The notes beneath the pieces are model-generated. The model was not told the origin of the DNA, made no database searches, and saw only the letters and a list, made by a program, of their open reading frames with translations. A program made the translations under genes and the position numbers. This document shows positions 6,526 through 13,506 of a stretch of 13,756 nt of DNA, piece by piece; position 1 is the stretch's first letter, and every line of letters starts with the position of its first letter. Source of the stretch: Microseira sp003486305 (GTDB taxonomy: Bacteria; Cyanobacteriota; Cyanobacteriia; Cyanobacteriales; Aerosakkonemataceae); the NCBI GenBank assembly GCA_031969655.1, contig DALYJX010000207.1, forward strand, positions 1-13,756, given 5' to 3'.

Positions 6526-6648
6526 AGAGATAACCTTCCTAGCGTTCAAATCGCTCGGCGATTAGCTGTTATTAGTCCTTAGAAAAACGCCCGCGATGGT
6601 ATCAGTTTTATCTAAAATTAGGCTATTAATTTAACCACTTTGCCATCT

Positions 6649-6670
6649 AAAAATGAAATTAGGATGAAAT
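6649..6670 (-). promoter_or_regulatory. Copper-type direct-repeat box before the propeller lipoprotein
   Basis: This is an exact 22-base copy of the element at 5302-5323, again in minus orientation: TTTCAT-CCTAA-TTTCAT plus a T-run. It lies about 125 bases upstream of the ATG at 6525. With the promoter-proximal half-site as the -35 region, TTAAAT lies 18 bases downstream as a possible -10. Placing the same element at a similar distance before two separate leftward transcription units argues that it is a regulatory site and not chance. It should bind one regulator common to both units. Confidence 0.6.
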
Positions 6671-6686
6671 TTCACTTAACTGTTAC

Positions 6687-6700
6687 AATACTTAAGTATT
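6687..6700. promoter_or_regulatory. 14-base perfect palindrome AATACTTAAGTATT
   Basis: This fully self-complementary sequence lies 17 bases upstream (on the minus strand) of the TTTCAT box that precedes the propeller gene. The related core AATACTTAA recurs in the dyad at 6762-6786. It could be a dimeric repressor site, for example of a metal-sensing regulator, but no matching family motif was identified. Confidence 0.35.
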
Positions 6701-6761
6701 ACCTCGGTCTTTTCGCGGTAAATAATTTAATGATATTAAATGCTTTTGTATAAATCGCATT

Positions 6762-6786
6762 GGCTTGGTTAATACTTAACCAAGCC
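6762..6786. repeat. Hairpin with 11-base perfect stem and 3-base loop
   Basis: The arms GGCTTGGTTAA and TTAACCAAGCC surround TAC, and pairing extends three more bases (ATT/AAT) past a single unpaired C. The short loop and long stem would make a very stable hairpin. Neither strand shows a clean T-run after it and no gene ends just before it, so a terminator role is unproven. It shares AATACTTAA with the palindrome at 6687, so it may be a regulatory dyad. Confidence 0.45.
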
Positions 6787-6965
6787 CAATTCTAGCTTCG
6801 AGATGCCACAAAAAGGGTGCTATAACAATGGATACCAGAAAATATATCGCAGCTAAATTTTTGCGATCGCCCCATCAAACTCTCTTTTGATGCAGAGCGC
6901 TATTCCTACCAGGAATGCTGGGATCAAACGAGACTTGTACATGCTTTGTACTTACCTTGAAAATC

Positions 6966-6987
6966 CGCCTTGGAAGGCGCATTTTTC
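6966..6987 (+). terminator. Terminator-like hairpin without an obvious gene
   Basis: CGCCT and AGGCG form a stem (one further T-A pair possible), followed by CATTTTTC on the plus strand, the form of an intrinsic terminator. No plus-strand gene ends just upstream, so it may be the relic terminator of a lost gene, or a barrier that insulates the primase gene from upstream transcription. Confidence 0.35.
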
Positions 6988-7163
6988 TTAAAACACCTCT
7001 TCCGGATAGCTGCCGAACTTGTAGGGAGCGATCGCCCTCATCAAACACAATATCAATAAAACCCTGGTAGATGATGCGCTGACGCGCACAGCACGCAAGG
7101 ACTTCATTGTCTACTTAAGCTGCCGTCACTTACCAAAGCATTCCCTAACACCTAAAAACATGG

Positions 7164-8072
7164 ATGCCCCACTCTGATCGAGAACCTGCTCAAATCATCG
7201 ACACCCTAAAAATCCTCCCCACCCATTGGCGTATTGTGCCTGTTAATAGCAACAAACAACCACTGGGATACTATTGGCAACGCCATCCTTTTTCGCCAGA
7301 ACAAATGATTGATTGCCTCGCGCACCGAGGTTATGTTTCAGTATTGGGATCTGATAACACGCCTTACCATGTAACACCTGCTGGAATTGGACTATTGTGC
7401 GGTCAAACCTCCAAAGAATTCTTACTAGCAATAGATGTAGACGGAATCAGTGCAATGGCTTTTGTCGAAGAATTATCTCGCGGCAATGGACTCCCTCCAA
7501 CAGTCGCCTTCACCTCCGGCAGACCAGGCAGAGCGCAGTATCTATTCTCTCTCACTAATGGAGGATTTAAGTATCGTAAAATTGCGATCGCCCCAGGTGA
7601 AGCCCTCGAACTTCGTGGAGAAGGACATCAATCGGTTCTGCCACCCTCACCTCATCCTATCACCGGGTTTTATCGCTGGCTCAACAGCCCCGAAGAAACA
7701 GATGTTGCTCGCGCACCCAATTGGGTAATTGACTTACTTGAACACCCCCTTTCACCACCTCAAAAATCAAAGCGTATTCCCACCCCACGCCCATTACCTC
7801 GTACCTCACCAGCTTCAATTTGTGCAACAACCATCGAAAAAGCAAGACTTCTACTAGAAGTCATTCACCCCCGCTACGCAGACAACTATGAATCGTGGAT
7901 TTTTATCGGCATGGCACTCAAATACATCAGCGATTCTCTGCTCTCTGACTGGGATACCTGGAGCCAACTAAGCAGTAAATATCGCCCCGGTGAATGCGAG
8001 TATAAATGGGCAAGTTTTCGGGGATTTGGTATCACCGACCGTACTCTTTACCACTTTGCACACCACTCTTGA
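7164..8072 (+). CDS. Stand-alone PrimPol (bifunctional primase/polymerase) with PriCT_2 domain
   Basis: This 302-residue protein resembles the N-terminal part of archaeo-eukaryotic-type primase-polymerases of plasmids and phages, enzymes that make primers and extend them. The PrimPol domain (about 10-175) shows GIGLLCGQTSKEFLLAIDVDG with the acidic pair D91 and D93, SGRPGRAQYLFSL, and LELRGEGHQSVLPPS followed by HP. A basic Pro-rich linker (about 195-215) leads to a PriCT_2 domain (about 225-300: HPRYADNYESWIFIGMALKY, WDTWSQLSSKYRPGECEYKW, TLYHFA). The second catalytic motif normally has a histidine (SxH type) where this protein has AQY, so activity is uncertain, though cyanobacterial relatives may share this. 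Full-size relatives carry a helicase or other C-terminal region, which is absent here. An in-frame TAA lies 15 bases before the ATG at 7164, so this is the first usable ATG, but no ribosome site is evident. It is probably a remnant of a mobile replicon. Confidence 0.82.
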   Translation: MPHSDREPAQIIDTLKILPTHWRIVPVNSNKQPLGYYWQRHPFSPEQMIDCLAHRGYVSVLGSDNTPYHVTPAGIGLLCGQTSKEFLLAIDVDGISAMAFVEELSRGNGLPPTVAFTSGRPGRAQYLFSLTNGGFKYRKIAIAPGEALELRGEGHQSVLPPSPHPITGFYRWLNSPEETDVARAPNWVIDLLEHPLSPPQKSKRIPTPRPLPRTSPASICATTIEKARLLLEVIHPRYADNYESWIFIGMALKYISDSLLSDWDTWSQLSSKYRPGECEYKWASFRGFGITDRTLYHFAHHS

Positions 8073-8213
8073 ATTATCGAATCGGGTAAGTGCTTGCAAG
8101 TCCTTCGACCTCAACGCCTCTACGAAGGTATGAATATTACTGGAGTGACCGGATTAACAGAAGCTTAGAAGGCAACATTGAAGGAATTGGGAGCGATCGC
8201 CACCGACAGTTAG
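8073..8213 (+). pseudogene. In-frame coding relic after the primase gene
   Basis: Directly after the primase TGA, the same frame continues as IIESGKCLQVLRPQRLYEG, then MNITGVTGLTEA, a TAG at 8166-8168, then KATLKELGAIATDS and TAG at 8211. The stretch GVTGLTEA[stop]KATLKELGAI is protein-like. Changing the TAG to CAG gives the common-looking LTEAQKATLKELGA, so this appears to be the decayed C terminus of some protein. I do not recognise the family with confidence. It may be the 3' end of a formerly longer gene or the tail of an unrelated gene that recombined here. Confidence 0.45.
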
Positions 8214-8254
8214 GATACTAGGAGGGCGCGAGCGCACATCAGTATTGCTTGAAC

Positions 8255-8268
8255 CGATCGTACGATCG
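8255..8268. repeat. 14-base palindrome CGATCGTACGATCG between convergent genes
   Basis: This perfect palindrome sits in the short gap between the primase side (plus strand) and the end of the giant RTX gene (minus strand), 15 bases past the latter's stop. It is a fusion of HIP1-like half sites. No T-run follows on either strand, so a bidirectional terminator role is possible but weak. Confidence 0.4.
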
Positions 8269-8282
8269 CACCGCCAAATAAT

Positions 8283-11200
8283 TTATTGCACGATGAAATC
8301 ATTAGCACTGAGTACAGGTGTTGAAGTGAGGCTGGCAAACTTACCACCGCCACCCAAACCAGCACCTATGCCATTTTCGTTATAGAACAGTTCCCCCGTT
8401 GCCTGATTATAAACTACTTTCGCAGGCAGACTTCCGACAGAACTGTTGTTGCGTTCATTGATGATGGCAAAATCATCTTTTGCAGTCAGTTGACTACCAA
8501 TGGTGCTTTTTAGCTTCTTAAACGTTTTTGACCCTAGCACTATTTTATCAGTGCCAACTTCAAAATCGGTGATGGTATCGATACCTAAGTCACTCGCAAC
8601 AAAATTTTTGCCTGAGTCAAAAACAAAGTAGTCTTGACCAAGCCCACCAACTACGATATCGTCTCCTGCACCACCGTTGAGGATATCGTTTTCTGTACCA
8701 CCGCGCAGTAAGTCATTGCCGCTTAAACCATCCAGACTATCTTTACCGCCTTGACCGTTAATAACATCGTCAGAGCGATCAAAACCTTTGACCCAGTTGT
8801 TTAAGTCATTTAGAAAAGTGACTGTGTTGCGGTTCCAAACTTGTTGCTGAGTCGAATCCGCATTAAATACATCAAAGCTGTCTTGGATGAGCGTTTGTCC
8901 ATCAAAGAGGATATTACCCAAGTCAACGCTGGATCGAGTTGCTCTGAGCAAATTATCCAGGTTCTCAAGAGTAAAATTCTTGAGGAGTACTTTAGCGTTT
9001 ACTACTCCGGCAAACGTAATTTCGAGATCTGAACCACTCTGAGTCAGCAACAAGTTGCGAGCCGTCAAATCGGCACCCTTAAACTGAATTGTATCTGCCT
9101 CGGCGATCGTTGCAGCAGAAGGATTCACGCCAATGCCAACACCACCAAAATCAGTAATAGTTACTGTTTCCCCTTGATTAACCACAAAGGTTTTTTGTCC
9201 ACCTTTGCCACTGAGATCGGGATTACTTGTGATACCGATCGCCCCCAATACTCCAATTTGACCATTCACTGTTAAGTCACGATCGCCACGTCCTCCATCA
9301 ACTAAGTAGAGCTTGATTTTGTCAATATCACCATCGGTGTCGGTATCGAGCAATTCTGCACCCGTAGTGCCATTAAAGGTGAAGTCATACCAGTGAGGTG
9401 TAGTGTTACCAGGTTCAGCACCATACATCCAATAACGGTTGTAGGAGGTACTTTGAGCAGCAGATTGGAGCAGAATCTCAACAACTGTTGTAGTGACATT
9501 CAATGTGCCAAATTCAGCACTGGCAATTCTCAACGGAGATGCAGCTGCCGGGTTTGTATAAACATCAAAAGACAATGCTCCCAACGGTAGTTGGGTATCA
9601 GCTGGTAAGGTGCTCAGGGGTGCAGTTTGCAGATCATTCAAGCTAGTGCTAGTTGGTGAAACTAAAGTTAAAAATGCCTGAACGTTATTCGCATCGGGAA
9701 TTAAAGAAGCGACATTAGCTTGTTGACTATCAGAAATTCCATCTTGGTTTGCATCGCCAATAAGCTGAATAAATTGTTGTTGGACACTGGTAGGAAGACT
9801 AAGAATTAAATCAATTAATCCATCGATCGCTCCCGTAAAACTATCCCATAACTCAGCAGGAATACTCTGAAAAGCATTCCATTGGGTTGCTGTCCAGCCT
9901 ACAGTCGTATTCCAGAAATCACTGGTTTGTTGGCTTAACGCTATCCATCCTTCTGCACTCAGGCCACGAATTGCATTCCAGGCTTCATATTTCCATGCGG
10001 TGGCGGCTTTATAAGCAGATTCATAAATAGGTTTAGCAAGCTCATTGAGAAAAAGAACACTGTCAGCTAATTGACCAATGTCGGCGCGAAACTCCTCTAC
10101 CAAATCTCTACGAGACAAGATCGCTGACAATCTAGGGTTGATCGCACTGGCAGCTAGTTGTTGGACAAAGAAGTTTGGATCTGGACTGTAATCGAAGTCT
10201 GGATCGTTAAGACCTCCTGGTGTATCCACAATGTCACTGATGCGAACAAAAGTCTCTGGTGAACGGTTGCGACCTGGGGCAACTTGTGGAACCAGAACAG
10301 GCAGCAGATGTGTGTCGCCTAACCAAGAAGCATTAAAATCTGACAGAATGTAGCGTCCGGGTAAAAATGCCTGACCGGCAAGACTGACCCAATCCCCTGA
10401 AGTCACGTAGTGCGTGACACCGCCTGTCGTATTGGAGCGAACAAATTGAGATGCGCCTTGAAAGGAAATACCTGGTGCATTGAACGTTACAATCTCTCCT
10501 AACTGTCCACCAGTACTGGTGTAGTCTGAGGCAATCCATTGGGCTAATGCTCCACCAAGACTATGACCTGTAATCCAGGGTTTTGTATTCGGGCTGTTCA
10601 CCCGATCTAGCCATGCTCGAATGCGATCGCGGTTTGCACTAAATTGCTCAAAACCAATGCCTCTGGGATCGGTATCTTCGTAGATATCTCGAAATTGACC
10701 AGGCTCAGTACCTCGTGTTGCCAATACGGGAGGTTTGCCTTTGTCCTGAATAGTGCCTTTGGCAAACGTCCAGGCAATTCCCTCTTGTTCGAGTTGAGCA
10801 ACTGAATTCACAGCTTGCTGCCATACGGGATCGAGCAAAAAATTTTCTCCTAATATCCCCCGAACCTCTTGCAATAATCGTTGCCCTTGGTTCGGATCAA
10901 CTTTCAACACCTTTTGGGTCGGATCGGTCAGAATCGTGAAAAAGACTTCGTCGGCAGTCAGACCAACCGCTTGAAAATTCGTATTGGGACCATCAAAAAC
11001 GGCATCTACTCGATAGCCCAGATCTCCGTAATCAGGACTATCCGGAAACTTATTCACCTTTTGTCCCTTTTGTAACTCATCCCGATAGGCAACATCTCTG
11101 GCAAAAGTTTCTAGCGTTGGATGATTGAGTGGTTTATCGCCATACACCTGAATTGCTAGATGATTATTTGCCCCAGGTTGAGCAACTAAAGTCTGCCGAG

Positions 11201-13142
11201 AATCACTAGAAATACCGTTAAAGTCCTTAGCCAGTGCCGTGCCATCCAGGGTAAAATATTGCAAAATTACAGGTTCAGAAGCACCACTCAGATCAATATC
11301 GAATTGGATCGATGCCTCTTGATCTGCCCCAGTTGGAACCGCTACTACAGCGTCTTGGAATTGTAGGGTGGGAGTAGCAGATTGGGCTAGTTTAATAACT
11401 AAACGAGGATATGCTGTAACATAAACCCCTCCATTCGCATCTACAGCAACACCATTTCCGCCAAGACTAGATCCATCCTGCCAGACCCACACCTGGTTGC
11501 CGTTGCTGTCATATTTGATCACAAAAGTATTCCCATTAGTTCCCTGAATGGGTGCGCCTAAACTCCCTAAAGTCCTCCCCGGAATGTAAACATTGCCCTG
11601 AGCATCTATAGCAATATCTTCTACAGACTCATATTCGGGAGTGCCAAACTGCTGAAGCCACAGACGTTGACCATTAGGAGCAAATTTCGCTACCCAACCA
11701 TCTTCACTCACTGCTGGATATGTTTCATTTAAACCACCAGTAGTTCCTGTCAGATAAACGTTGCCCTGGAGGTCTAAGGTAATTCCGGAGCTGTGTTCAG
11801 AACTGCGGCCACTTATTTCCTGTTCCCACTGCAAGTCCCCATTGGCATTGTATTTCGCTAACCATATATCAGAAGATGCTTCTCTGTTAGCGATCTGAGA
11901 TGTCAGATAAATATTTCCAGTATCATCGGCAGCAACATGCAAGTTGTACTTGCCTAAATCAATTTCTTTAGTCAGTTGCAGAGTCCACTGTAAAGCACCG
12001 TTGATATCAAACTTAGATACGAAGGGTACGTATACTGATTGTGTCCAGCCAACCACATAAAGATTACCGTTAACATCGGTAGTAATATTGCCTAATTCTT
12101 GGTCGTCTGGAAGCCGAACACGCCGCTCTCCTAGAACTGTGCCACTAGGTGAGAATTTTTGAACGACAACATCAAAGTCTTCATCAAGACGGCGCAGTGA
12201 GTCAGCAATATAGGCATTTCCGAAGCCATCACTCGTGATTCGGAACCTGTTTCGGTCACCAATATAATCTAAATCATATCCTCCCTTTTGTAGCCACTGG
12301 AGATTGCCACGCTGGTTATATTGGGCAACAAACAAATCATCAGTTTCAGGCCAGGGAGCATACCGATATTTTCCGCCAATGTAAAATTCACCCGCAGGCG
12401 TGACAGCAATCTCAAAATTCCCCGAACCAAAGTAAAATCTGGAGTCGTTTATTTGTTGTCTCCATTCTACAGAAGGAGGTGTATTCAGGATATGGGGATA
12501 GGCTGCCAGGGCTATCGTTTGAAATACTAAGCTTGACTTGGCTTGGCCAATAGCCCAATCCAATTCCCAATTCCCGCCTTTGGCAGCGCTACCGACAGGC
12601 GTTGTAGAAGCTGCGATATTAGCGTCCGTTAAGTGGTGTAGCTGCTGTAGAAATTTTGCTCCAGCATTCCCTGCTGCTACATTGCAGCCATAGAGATAAA
12701 TGGATTGGGGACTGGAGTGGCGGGAGAAGAACCAGCTCGTCAGGTGCAATGTGTACTTGTCTAGCGTTAACAGGCTGAGTCTGCTGTTGCCCAGGTAGAG
12801 GCAACCGGAGGCACCGTGAGCAATGATATGCAGTTGGTCGAGGTCGTTGTACTGGTGGATGGCTTGTGTCAGTTGTTCAATGCCATCGCGATCGCGCTCT
12901 AAAATCACCACATGAACACCATCCATGACACCACTAGCCAGCATCTCGTAATCTTCAACATTGGCATCAATGGCTACAAGCACTTTGCTCAGATAGGGCG
13001 TGCGATCGTCAACGCTGTTGGCAAACTGAGGGAAAGCGATCTTAGGTAAAGTCTCAAGAGTTTCAATAGTCATTTTGGGACACTCACTCATTAATAAAAG
13101 AGAGCAGAAATTGAGAAATAAATTTCCGCTTAGGTCCTGCAT
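8283..13142 (-). CDS. Giant secreted DUF4347 / beta-propeller / lipase / RTX protein
   Basis: This protein has up to 1619 residues. Counting from 13142, the modules are DUF4347 (about 52-215: LVAIDANVEDYEMLASGV, LHIIAHGASG, IYLYGCNVAAG), then a beta-propeller of SBBP-like repeats (about 235-585) with recurring GNxY plus FxxxGxLQW, such as LAKYNANGDLQW and VAKFAPNGQRLW. A Calx-beta-like segment follows (about 590-670), then a class 3-like lipase (about 700-960) with GHSLGG and Ser861; D917 and H945 are candidate triad partners. Next come a Trp-rich helical stretch (1048-1100), an EF-hand-like DANQDGISD (1130), a choice-of-anchor U domain (about 1180-1305) and RTX nonapeptides (1462-1505). Its C terminus (DTITDFEVGTDKIVLGS) is typical of type I secretion substrates. 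It probably acts outside the cell as a Ca2+-dependent lipase or adhesin. The start is unsure: 13142, 13091 or 13073; the last (MTIETLE) follows GAGTGAG. No exporter genes lie in the window. Confidence 0.9.
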   Translation of the reverse strand: MQDLSGNLFLNFCSLLLMSECPKMTIETLETLPKIAFPQFANSVDDRTPYLSKVLVAIDANVEDYEMLASGVMDGVHVVILERDRDGIEQLTQAIHQYNDLDQLHIIAHGASGCLYLGNSRLSLLTLDKYTLHLTSWFFSRHSSPQSIYLYGCNVAAGNAGAKFLQQLHHLTDANIAASTTPVGSAAKGGNWELDWAIGQAKSSLVFQTIALAAYPHILNTPPSVEWRQQINDSRFYFGSGNFEIAVTPAGEFYIGGKYRYAPWPETDDLFVAQYNQRGNLQWLQKGGYDLDYIGDRNRFRITSDGFGNAYIADSLRRLDEDFDVVVQKFSPSGTVLGERRVRLPDDQELGNITTDVNGNLYVVGWTQSVYVPFVSKFDINGALQWTLQLTKEIDLGKYNLHVAADDTGNIYLTSQIANREASSDIWLAKYNANGDLQWEQEISGRSSEHSSGITLDLQGNVYLTGTTGGLNETYPAVSEDGWVAKFAPNGQRLWLQQFGTPEYESVEDIAIDAQGNVYIPGRTLGSLGAPIQGTNGNTFVIKYDSNGNQVWVWQDGSSLGGNGVAVDANGGVYVTAYPRLVIKLAQSATPTLQFQDAVVAVPTGADQEASIQFDIDLSGASEPVILQYFTLDGTALAKDFNGISSDSRQTLVAQPGANNHLAIQVYGDKPLNHPTLETFARDVAYRDELQKGQKVNKFPDSPDYGDLGYRVDAVFDGPNTNFQAVGLTADEVFFTILTDPTQKVLKVDPNQGQRLLQEVRGILGENFLLDPVWQQAVNSVAQLEQEGIAWTFAKGTIQDKGKPPVLATRGTEPGQFRDIYEDTDPRGIGFEQFSANRDRIRAWLDRVNSPNTKPWITGHSLGGALAQWIASDYTSTGGQLGEIVTFNAPGISFQGASQFVRSNTTGGVTHYVTSGDWVSLAGQAFLPGRYILSDFNASWLGDTHLLPVLVPQVAPGRNRSPETFVRISDIVDTPGGLNDPDFDYSPDPNFFVQQLAASAINPRLSAILSRRDLVEEFRADIGQLADSVLFLNELAKPIYESAYKAATAWKYEAWNAIRGLSAEGWIALSQQTSDFWNTTVGWTATQWNAFQSIPAELWDSFTGAIDGLIDLILSLPTSVQQQFIQLIGDANQDGISDSQQANVASLIPDANNVQAFLTLVSPTSTSLNDLQTAPLSTLPADTQLPLGALSFDVYTNPAAASPLRIASAEFGTLNVTTTVVEILLQSAAQSTSYNRYWMYGAEPGNTTPHWYDFTFNGTTGAELLDTDTDGDIDKIKLYLVDGGRGDRDLTVNGQIGVLGAIGITSNPDLSGKGGQKTFVVNQGETVTITDFGGVGIGVNPSAATIAEADTIQFKGADLTARNLLLTQSGSDLEITFAGVVNAKVLLKNFTLENLDNLLRATRSSVDLGNILFDGQTLIQDSFDVFNADSTQQQVWNRNTVTFLNDLNNWVKGFDRSDDVINGQGGKDSLDGLSGNDLLRGGTENDILNGGAGDDIVVGGLGQDYFVFDSGKNFVASDLGIDTITDFEVGTDKIVLGSKTFKKLKSTIGSQLTAKDDFAIINERNNSSVGSLPAKVVYNQATGELFYNENGIGAGLGGGGKFASLTSTPVLSANDFIVQ

Positions 13143-13506
13143 ACCAAACCTGACCTACAGCGCTACAGCAGGTCTTTGTTGCAGCCAGTTTTGAACTTTA
13201 GCGGTTACAAGTTTAAATAGCTGTGGGTGTGAAGGCGTGCTGGCTGCGAGGTTTTATTTGCTTCATGAGTATAGCATCTCGGATTAATTCTTTTTGGTCG
13301 ATAGATAAAGTTCTTATCTTCTATTTATTTTCTGTAAATAAAGTTCTTCCGGGGTGTTTGCCACAGGCAGACTGTTTAATTTGCGGGAATTTCAGCCAAT
13401 TGCTTGCTGTCGGTTGGAGCCAAAAAAGAATCCACTTGCTTAAAATGCATAAAATTATTTTTTTGTCAATAGCAGAAGTTTGGTAATTATGGGGTAAGAT
13501 TCCGAG
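13143..13506. other. Intergenic region upstream of the giant gene
   Basis: No gene is supported in these 364 bases. They hold an extended -10 candidate for the giant gene (listed separately), a direct repeat ATAAAGTTCTT at 13305-13315 and 13338-13348 with a 33-base period, and an inverted pair GACCT/AGGTC (13152-13156 and 13170-13174) just before the 13142 start, which could form a weak hairpin in the leader. On the minus strand TTGACA occurs near 13465 with an AT-rich stretch after it, but without a good -10. Confidence 0.4.
13268..13276 (-). promoter_or_regulatory. Candidate extended -10 promoter for the giant gene
   Basis: The minus strand reads TGCTATACT, a TGN-TATACT extended -10 element, about 125 bases before the 13142 start and about 195 before 13073. 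No matching -35 box lies 16-18 bases upstream, which an extended -10 can tolerate. It is the best promoter-like match in this spacer, but a single short motif. Confidence 0.35.

Larger units (their letters stand above)
6526..7163. other. Long gene-poor region with several dyads
   Basis: No recognisable gene occupies these 638 bases. The left part is the promoter region of the propeller pseudogene (box at 6649-6670 and dyads at 6687 and 6762). The middle holds a 6-base-stem hairpin (ATTCCT/AGGAAT, 6902-6916) and a terminator-like hairpin (6966-6987). On the minus strand a frame without stops runs from 7114 to 6875 (79 codons, ending TGA), reading RQRIIYQGFIDIVFDEGDRS in its middle. It has no ribosome site, no convincing start and no family I recognise, so it is not called as a gene; it may be a decayed one. 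A short plus-strand ATG frame at 6828-6890 (20 codons) is also unsupported. Two HIP1 sites lie here (near 6863 and 7029). Confidence 0.4.

Noticed and set aside
6895..7110. Hairpins and GTAC repeats considered as ends of an IS200/IS605-type element
   Set aside because: No transposase or TnpB-like sequence and no recognisable left/right end pair was found nearby.
8600..8760. Tandem-repeat-like DNA considered as a CRISPR or satellite array
   Set aside because: The periodicity comes from RTX nonapeptide codons (GGxGxDxLx) in the giant gene, not from a non-coding repeat array.
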